Source: Planctomycetota bacterium
GTDB lineage: Bacteria; Planctomycetota; SZUA-567; H5-PLA8
Assembly (NCBI GenBank): GCA_023150555.1
Contig: JAKLKQ010000016.1
Location: 50,507 to 114,506, forward strand
DNA: 64,000 bases
Reading direction: 5' to 3'
Positions 48,522 to 57,122 of the stretch are shown piece after piece. The position numbers and the translations under genes were made by a program. The notes under the pieces are model-generated. The model worked only from the letters and a program-made list of their open reading frames with translations, was not told the DNA's origin and searched no databases. Every line of letters begins with the position of its first letter. Positions within the stretch are counted from its first letter, which is position 1.

Positions 48522-50615
48522 ATGCTTCGCCGAACCTTCCTGCTCTTTGGATTCGTGCTGGTTGGATGCCTGTTCGTGCCGGGCTCATTGCAGGCGCAGG
48601 ACAAGAAGCCGCGCCGCGAAGGCACCGTCCTGTACAAACCCAAGGCCGGCGCCTCGAAGTCGCAGAAAGCGGCTTTGGCGAAAGTCGAGGCCAAGCACGG
48701 TCTGGCAGCCCAGCGCAAGCTGGTGGGCGGTTCGGTGACCCAGGGCAAGGCCGGCCAGATGCAGGCCGCCGACGAGGAAGCCCTGGCCGCGGAACTGCTG
48801 GCCACCGGGGCCGTCGAGTTCGCCGAGCCCGATTACATGGCTGCGCCCGTGCTGCTGCCCAACGATCCGTCTTTCAGCAGCCAGTGGTGGCAGTCGAAGA
48901 TCCAGAGCGCCGGCGGATGGGACGTCACCACAGGCAGCGCCAGCATCAAGGTGGCCGTCTGCGACACCGGCGTGGACAGCGACCATCCGGACCTGGTCGC
49001 GAACCTGATCTCGCCCGGCTTCAACGTCGCAGATTCGCCCGTCACGAACAACTCCGAAGACCAGCACAACCACGGCACCTGGGTGGCTGGCTGCATAGGT
49101 GCGGTGGGCAACAACGGCGTCGGCGTGGTGGGCGTGAACTGGACGGTGCGCATCCTGCCCATCCGCATCACCAACGACCCGGCAGGCTACGCGTACTACT
49201 CGGACATGAGCGAAGCCGTGCAACTGGCGGCCAACCAGGGCTGCAAGGTCGCGAACCTCAGCTACGGCGGCGCGAGCAGCTCGACGATCGACTCCGCAGG
49301 CCAGTACATCCGCAGCAAGGGCGGCCTGTTGTTCATGTCGGCCGGCAACGACAGCAACGACGGCGACAGCGGCACGATCTATCTGGACTTCACGTCCTTC
49401 GTGCAGGTTGGCGCGACGACCAGTAGCGATACGCGCGCGAGCTGGTCGAACTACGGCAGCTACATCGACGTGGTGGCGCCCGGCGTGAGCATCCTTTCGA
49501 CGGCGCGCGGCGGCGGCTACTCGAGCCCCAGCGGCACCAGCTTCAGCTCGCCGATCACCGCGGGTCTGGGCGCGCTGCTCTGGTCGATCAACCCCGGCTT
49601 CACGCCTACGCAGGTGGAAAACTTCATCTTCAACGGCGCCGACGACGTCGGCGATCCGGGCGAGGACCGCATCTACGGCCACGGCCGCATCAACGTCTCG
49701 AACTCGGTGGCCCTGGCGTACGCCTCCGTGGGCAACCTGGCCCCGTCGATCAGCTCGGGACCGTGGGCCGATCCGAACCCGGTCAAGCTCCCTTCTTCGA
49801 CGACGGTCAGCGTGATCGCCAGCGACCCCGACAACGGCCCGTTGGCGCTGAAGTACACGTGGTCGAAGGTCAGTGGCCCGGGCACGGTGTCCTTCTCGCC
49901 CAACGGCACGACGGGCTCGGCCATCAGCACCGCCACCTTCAGCGCGGCGGGTGCCTACGTGCTGCGCGTTTCGGTCTCCGACGGTACGGCCACTGTCACC
50001 AGCGATACCGACGTCACGGTGCAGCCCGACAACTACGTGCCCACGGCCTCCATCTCGGCCAACCCCACCAGCGGGTTTGCGCCCCTTGCCGTGAACTTCA
50101 GCGGCGCCGGCTCCAGCGACGCAGACGGCACGATCGCCTCCTACGCCTGGACCTTCGGCGACGGCGGCACGAGTTCGGGCGTGAGCGTCAGCCACACGTA
50201 TACCGGGATCGGAACCTTCACCGCGCGCCTGACGGTCACCGACAACAAGGGCGCTACCGGCACCGCGACCGTTTCGATCTCCGTCGCCGACCCGAACGTC
50301 ATCAACGCGCCCAGCAACCTGACCGGCAGCGTCAGCGGAAGCACGGTGACCCTCAACTGGACCGATAACTCGGGCAATGAGACCGGCTTCCAGATCGACC
50401 GCGGCGTGAAGTTGCGCAAGACCACCACCTGGACGAACAACGTCGCCACCGTCGGCGCCAACGTGACAAGCTTCTCGCAGACTGTTTCCAACGGGACGTA
50501 CCTCTACCGCGTGCGCGCCGTCAACAGCAGCACGGGCAAGGTGTCTTCCAACTCCAATGAAGTCCAGGTCAAGGTCGGCACGACCAAGGGCGGAGGAAGC
50601 GGCGGCGGCGGATAG
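48522..50615 (+). CDS. Secreted subtilisin-like (S8) serine protease with PKD and fibronectin-type domains
   Basis: A 697-aa protease with a signal peptide (RRTFLLFGFVLVGCLFVPGS) and an inhibitor-like propeptide. The catalytic triad is D148 (VAVCDTGVDSDHPDL), H184 (HNHGTWVAG) and S340 (SGTSFSSPITAG). A cadherin-like block follows (SVIASDPDNGPLALKYTWSK), then a PKD domain (WTFGDGGTSSGVSVSHTYTG) and a fibronectin-III-like domain (APSNLTGSVSGSTVTLNWTD). It ends GGGSGGGG. The TAG stop is followed in frame by GGGKGKSEEPP and TAA, so the tail may once have been longer. CCAGGAGAG precedes the ATG. Extracellular proteolysis is the likely role. Confidence 0.92.
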   Translation: MLRRTFLLFGFVLVGCLFVPGSLQAQDKKPRREGTVLYKPKAGASKSQKAALAKVEAKHGLAAQRKLVGGSVTQGKAGQMQAADEEALAAELLATGAVEFAEPDYMAAPVLLPNDPSFSSQWWQSKIQSAGGWDVTTGSASIKVAVCDTGVDSDHPDLVANLISPGFNVADSPVTNNSEDQHNHGTWVAGCIGAVGNNGVGVVGVNWTVRILPIRITNDPAGYAYYSDMSEAVQLAANQGCKVANLSYGGASSSTIDSAGQYIRSKGGLLFMSAGNDSNDGDSGTIYLDFTSFVQVGATTSSDTRASWSNYGSYIDVVAPGVSILSTARGGGYSSPSGTSFSSPITAGLGALLWSINPGFTPTQVENFIFNGADDVGDPGEDRIYGHGRINVSNSVALAYASVGNLAPSISSGPWADPNPVKLPSSTTVSVIASDPDNGPLALKYTWSKVSGPGTVSFSPNGTTGSAISTATFSAAGAYVLRVSVSDGTATVTSDTDVTVQPDNYVPTASISANPTSGFAPLAVNFSGAGSSDADGTIASYAWTFGDGGTSSGVSVSHTYTGIGTFTARLTVTDNKGATGTATVSISVADPNVINAPSNLTGSVSGSTVTLNWTDNSGNETGFQIDRGVKLRKTTTWTNNVATVGANVTSFSQTVSNGTYLYRVRAVNSSTGKVSSNSNEVQVKVGTTKGGGSGGGG

Positions 50616-50675
50616 GGTGGCGGCAAGGGCAAATCGGAAGAACCTCCGTAAGAATGAGATGAAGCTGGCATGGAA

Positions 50676-50693
50676 CGGCGCCTTCGGGCGCCG
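50676..50693 (+). terminator. UUCG-loop hairpin after the subtilase gene
   Basis: CGGCGCC-TTCG-GGCGCCG is a very stable stem with a UUCG tetraloop, 61 bases past the stop. Only CTCTTCATT follows, so the T-tract is poor; it may be an intrinsic terminator or a 3'-end stabiliser. Confidence 0.55.
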
Positions 50694-50917
50694 CTCTTCA
50701 TTGCGGGGGTGCGCCTGCGGAAAGTGCTGCAAGTCGCACGGCCTTTCCATACCTGCCGGTCACTTTAGTTGTCCGGCATGGCCTGCAAATCGGGCAACGT
50801 GCACTTTCCCCAAACCGTGAATCGCGCAATACTCTTCGTTTCTGCAGATTCGTTGGATTCGCTTCGGGGGCCGGACGGCCCGCGGTGCGTCGAACACCCG
50901 GCAGGGAGTTGAGGTTG

Positions 50918-52468
50918 ATGGCACGAATGCCGCGCCGCAGAGCCAGCCTCCTGTTCGTGCTGGGCGTGGCGATTTCGCTGCTTTTCCCGGGCCGGATCCG
51001 GGGTGAAGAGCCTGGGCCCCGGCAAGCCGACGCCGCGGCAACTTCGCCCGTTGTGCCCATCGCGCTTCCGGGCGCCGCGGGTTTCAAACTTCCCACGCTG
51101 GACGATCCTCCCCTGTTCAAGGACGAAGTGGAGCAGAAGGCTACCAAGTCGGGGAAGGTCCACGCCCACGGGCTGGTGGCCACGATCAATTACGAGGAAT
51201 TCGAAAAGGTCGAAGTCAAGGGCGAGGAAGAACTGGTTCTTGCGAAGCGCGAGACCGGGTTCCTCGACGACTTCCGCGTCCGTTGCCTGTGGCAGCGCAA
51301 GCCCGTGATCGTCGCCCACAACAGCGACGGCGCGCGCACCGTCTACCACGTGAAGCCCGCACCGCTGGCCATCCTGCTTCTGGGCTTCAGCCAGGAGTCC
51401 AACGACAAGCTTGCGCACACCTGGATGGCGCATCTGTACGAAGCCGGCTGCCACGTCGTCACCTTCGATTCCGTTATCCGCAAGAATGTCAACGAGGTGC
51501 TGGGCCATGGCGTCGCGGGGCACTTCGCCAAGGAAGGCGAGATCGTCGCGCGGATCGTCGATACCGTGATGGCACAGAAGACGGAAGACGGCACGGGCGC
51601 GAAGATTCGCGAGCGGGTCCAGTCCGTCCGCTTCCTGGGCACCAGCTACGGCGGGGTGTTGGCCTTGCACGCGCTCCGGCAGCCCCAGGCGAAGTCCTGG
51701 CCGGCGGACCGCGTGCTGGTGCTGTCCGTGCCGGTGAGCATGAAGACGGCCGCCCAGCGCCTGACCCTGTTCAATCGCGAAGACCGGCCCAAGTTCGGCC
51801 CTTCGTTCCTGAAGCTGTTGGGCGGGTACACGCCCAAGCAGGAACAGCCGGACGAACGCGAGGAGTCCCTGATGCGCGCCGGCATGGCCTACGTCTTCCA
51901 CGGCGACCTGGCCAAGCTGGTGAAGAGCAGCGACGAACGCTACATGCCGGGCACATTGGAACGCTACAAGGCACTGGAGGAAGCACCCTCCGTAGCCGAG
52001 AAGCTGAAGCAGCGCATGGAACTGCTCAAGAAAATCCACGACAAGGAGATGGACGCGCTCAGGGAGAAGTACGAGGGCATCAAGGAACAGAAGCGGGACG
52101 AATACGACCGCGAGAAGCAGGCCCTTAAGGACAAGCACGTTGTCGAGTGTACCGAGTGCGAACGCAGGCTGGCCAACCCCGACGATTGGGCCTTCGAGGA
52201 CTACGTCAACAACCTGCTCGCCGTCTATTGGAAGATGGAGCTGCCCAACCTGTACCGCAGTGGGGAATTGGACCTGTTGATGGCCGGCGCGCCCAACTTC
52301 GTCCAGGCCGTCATCGCCGCCGACGATCCGCTGAACGACCCCAAGGAATTGGAGGCGGTGAAGCAGAAGGTCTCCGCGCCCAACCTTCTGGTCCTGCCCC
52401 ACGGTGGGCACCTGGGCTACGCCGGCACCAAGTGGGTCAAGGCCCACATCCTCCGCTTCTTCAAGTAG
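50918..52468 (+). CDS. Exported alpha/beta hydrolase-like protein with coiled-coil insertion
   Basis: A 516-aa protein with a signal peptide (RRRASLLFVLGVAISLLFPG). The fold is suggested by APLAILLLGFSQES, the nucleophile elbow G-T-S243-Y-G (FLGTSYGGVLAL), the acid VIAADDPLND and the base LPHGGHLGYAG. Between the fifth strand and the acid lies a charged coiled coil (AEKLKQRMELLKKIHDKEMD, then ALREKYEGIKEQKRDEYDRE) and a C-x2-C pair (VVECTECERR). The insertion is unusual for the family and could bind a partner. The start at 50918 has GAGG upstream. It lies 87 bases before the kinase gene on the same strand. Substrate unknown. Confidence 0.75.
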   Translation: MARMPRRRASLLFVLGVAISLLFPGRIRGEEPGPRQADAAATSPVVPIALPGAAGFKLPTLDDPPLFKDEVEQKATKSGKVHAHGLVATINYEEFEKVEVKGEEELVLAKRETGFLDDFRVRCLWQRKPVIVAHNSDGARTVYHVKPAPLAILLLGFSQESNDKLAHTWMAHLYEAGCHVVTFDSVIRKNVNEVLGHGVAGHFAKEGEIVARIVDTVMAQKTEDGTGAKIRERVQSVRFLGTSYGGVLALHALRQPQAKSWPADRVLVLSVPVSMKTAAQRLTLFNREDRPKFGPSFLKLLGGYTPKQEQPDEREESLMRAGMAYVFHGDLAKLVKSSDERYMPGTLERYKALEEAPSVAEKLKQRMELLKKIHDKEMDALREKYEGIKEQKRDEYDREKQALKDKHVVECTECERRLANPDDWAFEDYVNNLLAVYWKMELPNLYRSGELDLLMAGAPNFVQAVIAADDPLNDPKELEAVKQKVSAPNLLVLPHGGHLGYAGTKWVKAHILRFFK

Positions 52469-52555
52469 TCGTCCCTCGACGGTCTATTCGGCCCCCAGAA
52501 AGGGAGAATCTTTTTCGATGCCGAGCACGGCGCATTCTGCTAAATCTGCTAGGCG

Positions 52556-53848
52556 ATGCTGAAGCGAAGGCAGACCTTCGGAAAGTACCGCATCGACCGG
52601 CGCCTGGCTCAGGGCGGCTTCGCCGATGTTTTCCAGGCCTACGACACTGTCGAAGGCATCCGCGTGGCGTTGAAGATACCCCACGCACACCTGCTCAGCG
52701 GCGATGCCCTGGACGACTTCCGCAAGGAAGTGCGCCTCACCGCGGCGCTGGACAACCCCCACATCCTGCCCATCAAGAACGCTGGGCCCATCGACGGCGT
52801 CTTTTGCATCGTCTATCCTTTGGGTCTCTGCTCCCTGGATGAGCGCCTGGGCAAGCGTCTCAGCGTCCAGGCCGCGCTGGACTACGGCGAGCAGATCCTC
52901 GAGGCGCTCGCCTTCGCGCACCGCAAGAAAATCGTCCACTGCGACGTGAAGCCCGAGAATTTCATTCTCTTTCCCGGAAACCGCCTGCGTCTGGCGGACT
53001 TCGGCATCGCCAAAATCGCCGCGCGCACGCTCAGCGCCAGCGGCTCGGGCACCGTCGGGTACCTTGCGCCTGAGCAGGCTATGGGCCGCCCGTCTTTGCG
53101 CAGCGACGTCTTCGCCGCCGGCCTGATCCTTTACCGCATGCTTTCCGGCACGCTGCCGAAATGGCCCTTCGACTGGCCGCCGCCCGGATTCCAGCGCCTG
53201 AAGCGCCGCGTGCGCCCGGAGATGATCGACGTGCTGCGGCGCGCGCTGGAACTCGACGAGCGCAAACGCTTCGCCGATTGCAGGCAGATGCTGGCGGCCT
53301 TCCGCAAGGTGCGCGCGCGCGCCGAGGCCCCCGCCGTGCAACGGGAGCGCCGCCGCAAGCGCAAGGATCCGAAGAAGGACTGGCAGGCCGTGCGCCGAAA
53401 GCAGTTCGTCAAATGCTTCGGAAAGAAGCTGGATCTGCGCGACGAATGCGGGCGCTGCGGCGGGCCCATGAGCGAGTCGATGCTGGCCTGCCCCTGGTGC
53501 GGGCGAAAAGCGGCCGCGTACCGCGGCGAGACGAGGATGCCCTGCGCGTGCAAGCGCTGCAAGCGCGGCATGAAACTCGATTGGGCCTTCTGTGCGTTCT
53601 GCTACGGCGCCTCGCTAGGCCCACGCAGCGACCGTTCCTTCTCGGATAAGCGCTACGAAGCCCGCTGCCCCGAGTGTAAGGGCGATCTGATGCCGTACAT
53701 GCGGTACTGCCCCTGGTGCCGCACGAAAGTTCGAAAGCGCTGGAAGGTCGGTGACCACTCGCAGCCCTGCGCGCGTTGCGGTTGGGGCGTGCTGCGCGAG
53801 TTCTGGGACTACTGTCCCTGGTGCGCGCGCAAAATGGCGGCGCGCTGA
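52556..53848 (+). CDS. Hanks-type Ser/Thr protein kinase with four C-terminal zinc ribbons
   Basis: A 430-aa soluble kinase. Motifs are the glycine loop LAQGGFADVF, K40 in VALKIP, the catalytic loop VHCDVKPEN (D130, K132, N135; Cys replaces Arg of HRD), DFG at 148 and LAPEQ at 170. After a basic linker (RERRRKRKDPKKDW) come four C-x2-C...C-x2-C units: C298/C301-C312/C315, C332/C335-C346/C349, C371/C374-C385/C388 and C405/C408-C420/C423. There is no membrane helix or PASTA domain. Loss of the HRD arginine suggests activity without activation-loop phosphorylation. The PP2C phosphatase follows after 42 bases. Confidence 0.92.
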   Translation: MLKRRQTFGKYRIDRRLAQGGFADVFQAYDTVEGIRVALKIPHAHLLSGDALDDFRKEVRLTAALDNPHILPIKNAGPIDGVFCIVYPLGLCSLDERLGKRLSVQAALDYGEQILEALAFAHRKKIVHCDVKPENFILFPGNRLRLADFGIAKIAARTLSASGSGTVGYLAPEQAMGRPSLRSDVFAAGLILYRMLSGTLPKWPFDWPPPGFQRLKRRVRPEMIDVLRRALELDERKRFADCRQMLAAFRKVRARAEAPAVQRERRRKRKDPKKDWQAVRRKQFVKCFGKKLDLRDECGRCGGPMSESMLACPWCGRKAAAYRGETRMPCACKRCKRGMKLDWAFCAFCYGASLGPRSDRSFSDKRYEARCPECKGDLMPYMRYCPWCRTKVRKRWKVGDHSQPCARCGWGVLREFWDYCPWCARKMAAR

Positions 53849-53890
53849 GCGTTTCGGTCGAAGCGCGGGAACCCGGGAAGAGGACACGCC

Positions 53891-54730
53891 GTGGGTGAAA
53901 CGCGCGCCGACTCGCCCCTCTTCTTCCTCGATGCGAAGATGTCCGAGCCGGAACTGCGGGCCATCGCCGGCGGCACCGCGGCGGTCTTCTCCGCGCGGCG
54001 CCCGGATGGCGAGGGCGCCGGCCAGGAGAACGAGGACGCCGCGGCGCTGATTCACTATGGCAACAACGCGGGCGTGCTGGCCGTGGCCGACGGTTTCGGC
54101 GGCCAGCCGTCGGGTGCGCAGGCCAGCAAGCTTGCGCTGAAGGCGCTCGCGGCCGCCGTGCGCGCCGCCGCCGAGAAAAATGGCGAGCTGCGCGAAGCCA
54201 TCCTGGACGGCTTCGAACAGGCCAACGCGGCCGTGCGTGCGCTGGGTGTGTGCGCGGCCACGACGCTGGCCGTCGCGGAAATCCAGAGCGGCGCTCTGCG
54301 CCCCTATCACGTGGGCGACTCGCAGGTGCTCTGCATGGGCTTGCGCGGCAAACTAAAACTCGAGACCGTCTCGCACTCGCCCACCGGCTACGCGCTCGCT
54401 TCGGGGTTGCTCGACGAGAAGGAGGCGCTGCAGCACAAAGAGCGGCACCTGGTGCTGAACATGATCGGCAGCGAACAGATGCACATCGCCATCGGGCCGA
54501 GCGTGAAACTTGCCGAACGCGACACCGTCCTGCTGGCCAGCGACGGGCTCTTCGACAACCTGCGCACCCCGGAGGTCGCAAAAATCGTCCGCTGCGGGCC
54601 ATTGCCGAGCGCTGCGGCCGCACTCTTCGCTGCCTGCCGCCGCCGCATGGAGGCGCCGCAGGACGGCGAGCCGTCCAAGCCCGACGACCTCACCTTCGTG
54701 GCGTTTCGGCTGGGCGCGAAGAGGAGATAG
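53891..54730 (+). CDS. PP2C-family protein phosphatase
   Basis: A 279-aa phosphatase that probably reverses the neighbouring kinase. The metal-binding motifs are QENEDAAA, VLAVADGFGG, PYHVGDSQVL and VLLASDGLFDN, in the expected order, with CAATTLAVAEI between them. C-terminal DDLTFVAFRL supplies the last Asp. It is soluble and of normal length. The start is GTG at 53891 with AAGAGG upstream; an ATG at 53939 would remove 16 residues before the conserved part. The kinase-PP2C order on one strand is the usual pairing in bacterial Ser/Thr signalling. Confidence 0.92.
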   Translation: MGETRADSPLFFLDAKMSEPELRAIAGGTAAVFSARRPDGEGAGQENEDAAALIHYGNNAGVLAVADGFGGQPSGAQASKLALKALAAAVRAAAEKNGELREAILDGFEQANAAVRALGVCAATTLAVAEIQSGALRPYHVGDSQVLCMGLRGKLKLETVSHSPTGYALASGLLDEKEALQHKERHLVLNMIGSEQMHIAIGPSVKLAERDTVLLASDGLFDNLRTPEVAKIVRCGPLPSAAAALFAACRRRMEAPQDGEPSKPDDLTFVAFRLGAKRR

Positions 54731-54758
54731 CCAAGAGGTTTGTGTTGCGGAGTCGCTT

Positions 54759-54989
54759 CTAGCGTGCGAAATGCGCGAGCAGCAACACGATGGCGGCTAG
54801 CCACGCAATGCAGATAACGAACAGGATCAGGACAGCGAAGCTCTTGTACCTCGGCGCGACCGCTTTCGCCGGCGCTGGCGGTTCGGCGTGCAGCCGCCAC
54901 GAATCGTAAGGCTGCTTGGCCAACAAGGCCTCCAGTTGCGCGAGGCGCTCGCGTCAGAGGTCGACGAGGGTTTTGAAGATCAGGACCAT
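54759..54989 (-). pseudogene. Duplicate of the 55018-55434 gene with an in-frame TGA at codon 12
   Basis: From an ATG at 54989 the frame reads MVLIFKTLVDL, TGA, RERLAQLEALLAKQ...SWRLH and ends with a membrane helix (SFAVLILFVICIAWLAAIVL). The first eleven residues are identical to the intact paralogue at 55434, where codon 12 is TGG (Trp). So a TGG-to-TGA change truncates this copy, while the rest of the frame remains open to TAG at 54759. It is shorter than the paralogue, lacking its middle part. It may be a young pseudogene, or TGA may be read through at some level. Restart at a downstream TTG is also possible. Confidence 0.6.
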
Positions 54990-55017
54990 CGCGAGGTCCC
55001 TTGTCCAGACCTGGCCG

Positions 55018-55434
55018 CTAATGTGTTGCGATCAGGCAGACGACTACCAATGCGATGATCGCAAGAATGAAAAGGACAGCGACTGTTGCGTCTATAGATG
55101 GCCCTATTGGCCACCAATCCCGATCGTACGGAACTTGCCAGTCCTTGTCCTCCAGCAAGCGAGGGTCGTCCTTCGCTGGCTTGATGCCCAGCCGCTCCAT
55201 CGCTTCCGCGCTGAGCTTCAACTGCTCGGAACGCTTGTGATCCTCGGGTTCCAGCGGGCGCGCCTGGGCCGGCGGCGGCCGGTCTTTCAGTCCGAAGCGC
55301 CTAATGAGATAGGACAGGATCCGGCGTTCGAACTGAAGACGCCACGAGTCGCGTTGACCGGAGCGCTGGGCGGCTTCGATCCACGCGAGGCGTTCGCACC
55401 AGAGGTCAACCAGCGTCTTGAAGATCAGGACCAT
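55018..55434 (-). CDS. Small tail-anchored membrane protein
   Basis: A 138-aa protein beginning MVLIFKTLVDLWCERLAWIE, then an amphipathic, basic region (WRLQFERRILSYLIRRFGLK), a Pro/Glu-rich linker, and a single C-terminal helix (ATVAVLFILAIIALVVVCLI). This gives a cytoplasmic N-terminus with a tail anchor. I know no family. A shortened duplicate with a stop codon follows at 54989. The gene is 19 bases downstream of another one-helix protein (55630), so the three form a small membrane-protein cluster. Function unknown. Confidence 0.68.
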   Translation of the reverse strand: MVLIFKTLVDLWCERLAWIEAAQRSGQRDSWRLQFERRILSYLIRRFGLKDRPPPAQARPLEPEDHKRSEQLKLSAEAMERLGIKPAKDDPRLLEDKDWQVPYDRDWWPIGPSIDATVAVLFILAIIALVVVCLIATH

Positions 55435-55453
55435 GGTGCGATCCTTCGGCCAA

Positions 55454-55630
55454 TCAGCCCAGCGGCGCGCCCGGCGCGCCGGGAATAGCGTTGCGCTGGG
55501 CCAGCCACCACACGAGCACGCAGGCGAGCACGAAGAGCGCGAAGACGGTGAAGCTGACCCAGCCGTCGCTGAGCATCGGTTCGGATGCCTTGGCCTCGCC
55601 GGTTTTGATCTGCGGCGGCGGTGTGTTCAT
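55454..55630 (-). CDS. Tiny single-helix membrane protein, 58 aa
   Basis: It reads MNTPPPQIKTGEAKASEPML, then one hydrophobic helix (WVSFTVFALFVLACVLVWWL), then AQRNAIPGAPGAPLG. The layout (polar N-terminus, one helix, short Pro/Gly-rich tail) and the spacing of 19 bases to the next small membrane gene support a real gene. No homology is recognised. Confidence 0.55.
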   Translation of the reverse strand: MNTPPPQIKTGEAKASEPMLSDGWVSFTVFALFVLACVLVWWLAQRNAIPGAPGAPLG

Positions 55631-55703
55631 AGTCTCATTCTAGCGAAGGGATGCCCGCTTTTCCATAGACACGGCCATCGCATCAGAATCCGAACAATTC
55701 CAT

Positions 55704-55733
55704 CCTCTGTGTGCGCTGTGAGCTCTGTGGTTA
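55704..55733. repeat. Quasi-periodic CTGTG repeat at the end of the phosphodiesterase gene
   Basis: CCTCTGTGTGCGCTGTGAGC, then TCTGTGGTTA, aligns with the 5066-5094 repeat over 30 bases with few changes. It reaches into the stop codon of the gene ending at 55731. Confidence 0.7.
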
Positions 55734-57122
55734 GATTCCGTTTCCGAAAAGGAGTTCGAGCAGCTTCGCCTTGACGCCCGTCATCGGCAGGCGTTCCGGC
55801 AGGGCGAGTTTCGCGGTCGTTGCGAAGAGCGGACCCTCGTCGTCCTTCTCGGTAAGACGTCCGTGGCTGCCCTTGATGAGCTTCGCGTCGAACGGCACGA
55901 AGTTCATGATCGGCCCGACGTTGAAGCCCAGCGCGCGCAGGCCCAGGCGCAGCATCATGCGCGGCACCTTCAGCGGAGCGGTGGGGTCCATGAAGAGTTC
56001 CAGCGGATCGTAGCCGGGCTTGGCGTGGATATCGATCACGCGCGCGTAGGGCGGCGCCTTCGCGTCGTCTTCCCAGAAGTAGTACGTGAACCAGCGGTCG
56101 GGCGCCGAGATCGCGACCAGTTCGCCCGCGCGCGGGTGGTCAACCCCGGCCTCACGCTTGGCGTCGGCAGCCAGCACGCGCTCGATGCCCGGCGTCTTCT
56201 CCAGCGCCTCCTTTACCTGCGCGACGTCCGCCGGATCGGCCACGTAGACGTGCGCGACCTGGTGGTCGGCGACGGCGAAGGCGCGCGAGGCGCCGCAGTC
56301 GAGCAGTTCCCAGTCGAGCTGCCGCTGCACTTTCAGGTAGCCGGCACGGCGCAGCACACGGTTGATGTCTACCGCGCCGCTGACCTTCGTCAGGCCGTAC
56401 TCGCTGAGCACGACGGATTCCGCGCCGCGGGCGCGTGCGGCGTCGATCAGGCGCGCGGCGACCGCATCGACGGCTGCCAAATCGTCGCCGATGGCCGGAT
56501 CGTCGGGTCCCAGGCGCTGGAGGTTGTAGTCCAGGTGCGGGAGGTACACGAGCGAGAGCGTGGGCTTAAAGCGCCGCTCGACGCTGTCCGCGCAGCGCGC
56601 GATCCACTCCGACGAAGCGATCCCGGCGCGGGGGCCCCAGAAGTCGAAGAGCGGGAAGCGGCCCAGTTCCGCGTCGAGTTCAAGCGCGAGTTCCGGCGGC
56701 TTGGTGTACAGCAGTGAGACGACGCCGTCGCCGGGCTCGTACGGGCGCATCGTCACCGCGACGTCGTTATCCGAGTACATGTTGTACCACCAGCAGATCT
56801 GCGCGCTGGTGAACTTGGGATCGCGCGCGTGCGCGGCGTCCCAGACCTTCTCGCCGTGTACGAGGCGGTTCGACTGCTTCCAGAAATGCACTTCGGCCAA
56901 CTCGCGAAAGTACCAGCCGTTGGCGACGATGCCGTGCTCGCGCGGCAGCGTCCCGGTGAGCATGGTGGCCTGCGAGGTCGTGGTGACGGCAGGCAGCACG
57001 GCGGTCAGGTTCGCCGCCGCGCCTCCTTTTAGCAGCGCTTCGATGTGCTTCGCGCGGCCGGGAAACTTCGCCAGCAGCGAACGGGTGAGACCTACGACGT
57101 TGAGAACGAGAACGGGTTTCAT
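55731..57122 (-). CDS. Type I phosphodiesterase/nucleotide pyrophosphatase (Ebo-associated)
   Basis: A 463-aa alkaline-phosphatase-superfamily hydrolase. The nucleophile region is PAVTTTSQATMLTGTLPREH, with Thr as the likely nucleophile, and GIVANGWYF follows. Metal ligands are suggested by LPHLDYNLQRLG, VLSEYGLTKV and ADHQVAHVYV. There is no signal peptide, so it should be cytoplasmic. Its gene is coupled to eboE by an ATGA overlap (57119-57122). Such phosphodiesterases accompany ebo genes in many bacteria, where they are thought to process or help move a metabolite. Substrate unknown. Confidence 0.85.
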   Translation of the reverse strand: MKPVLVLNVVGLTRSLLAKFPGRAKHIEALLKGGAAANLTAVLPAVTTTSQATMLTGTLPREHGIVANGWYFRELAEVHFWKQSNRLVHGEKVWDAAHARDPKFTSAQICWWYNMYSDNDVAVTMRPYEPGDGVVSLLYTKPPELALELDAELGRFPLFDFWGPRAGIASSEWIARCADSVERRFKPTLSLVYLPHLDYNLQRLGPDDPAIGDDLAAVDAVAARLIDAARARGAESVVLSEYGLTKVSGAVDINRVLRRAGYLKVQRQLDWELLDCGASRAFAVADHQVAHVYVADPADVAQVKEALEKTPGIERVLAADAKREAGVDHPRAGELVAISAPDRWFTYYFWEDDAKAPPYARVIDIHAKPGYDPLELFMDPTAPLKVPRMMLRLGLRALGFNVGPIMNFVPFDAKLIKGSHGRLTEKDDEGPLFATTAKLALPERLPMTGVKAKLLELLFGNGI

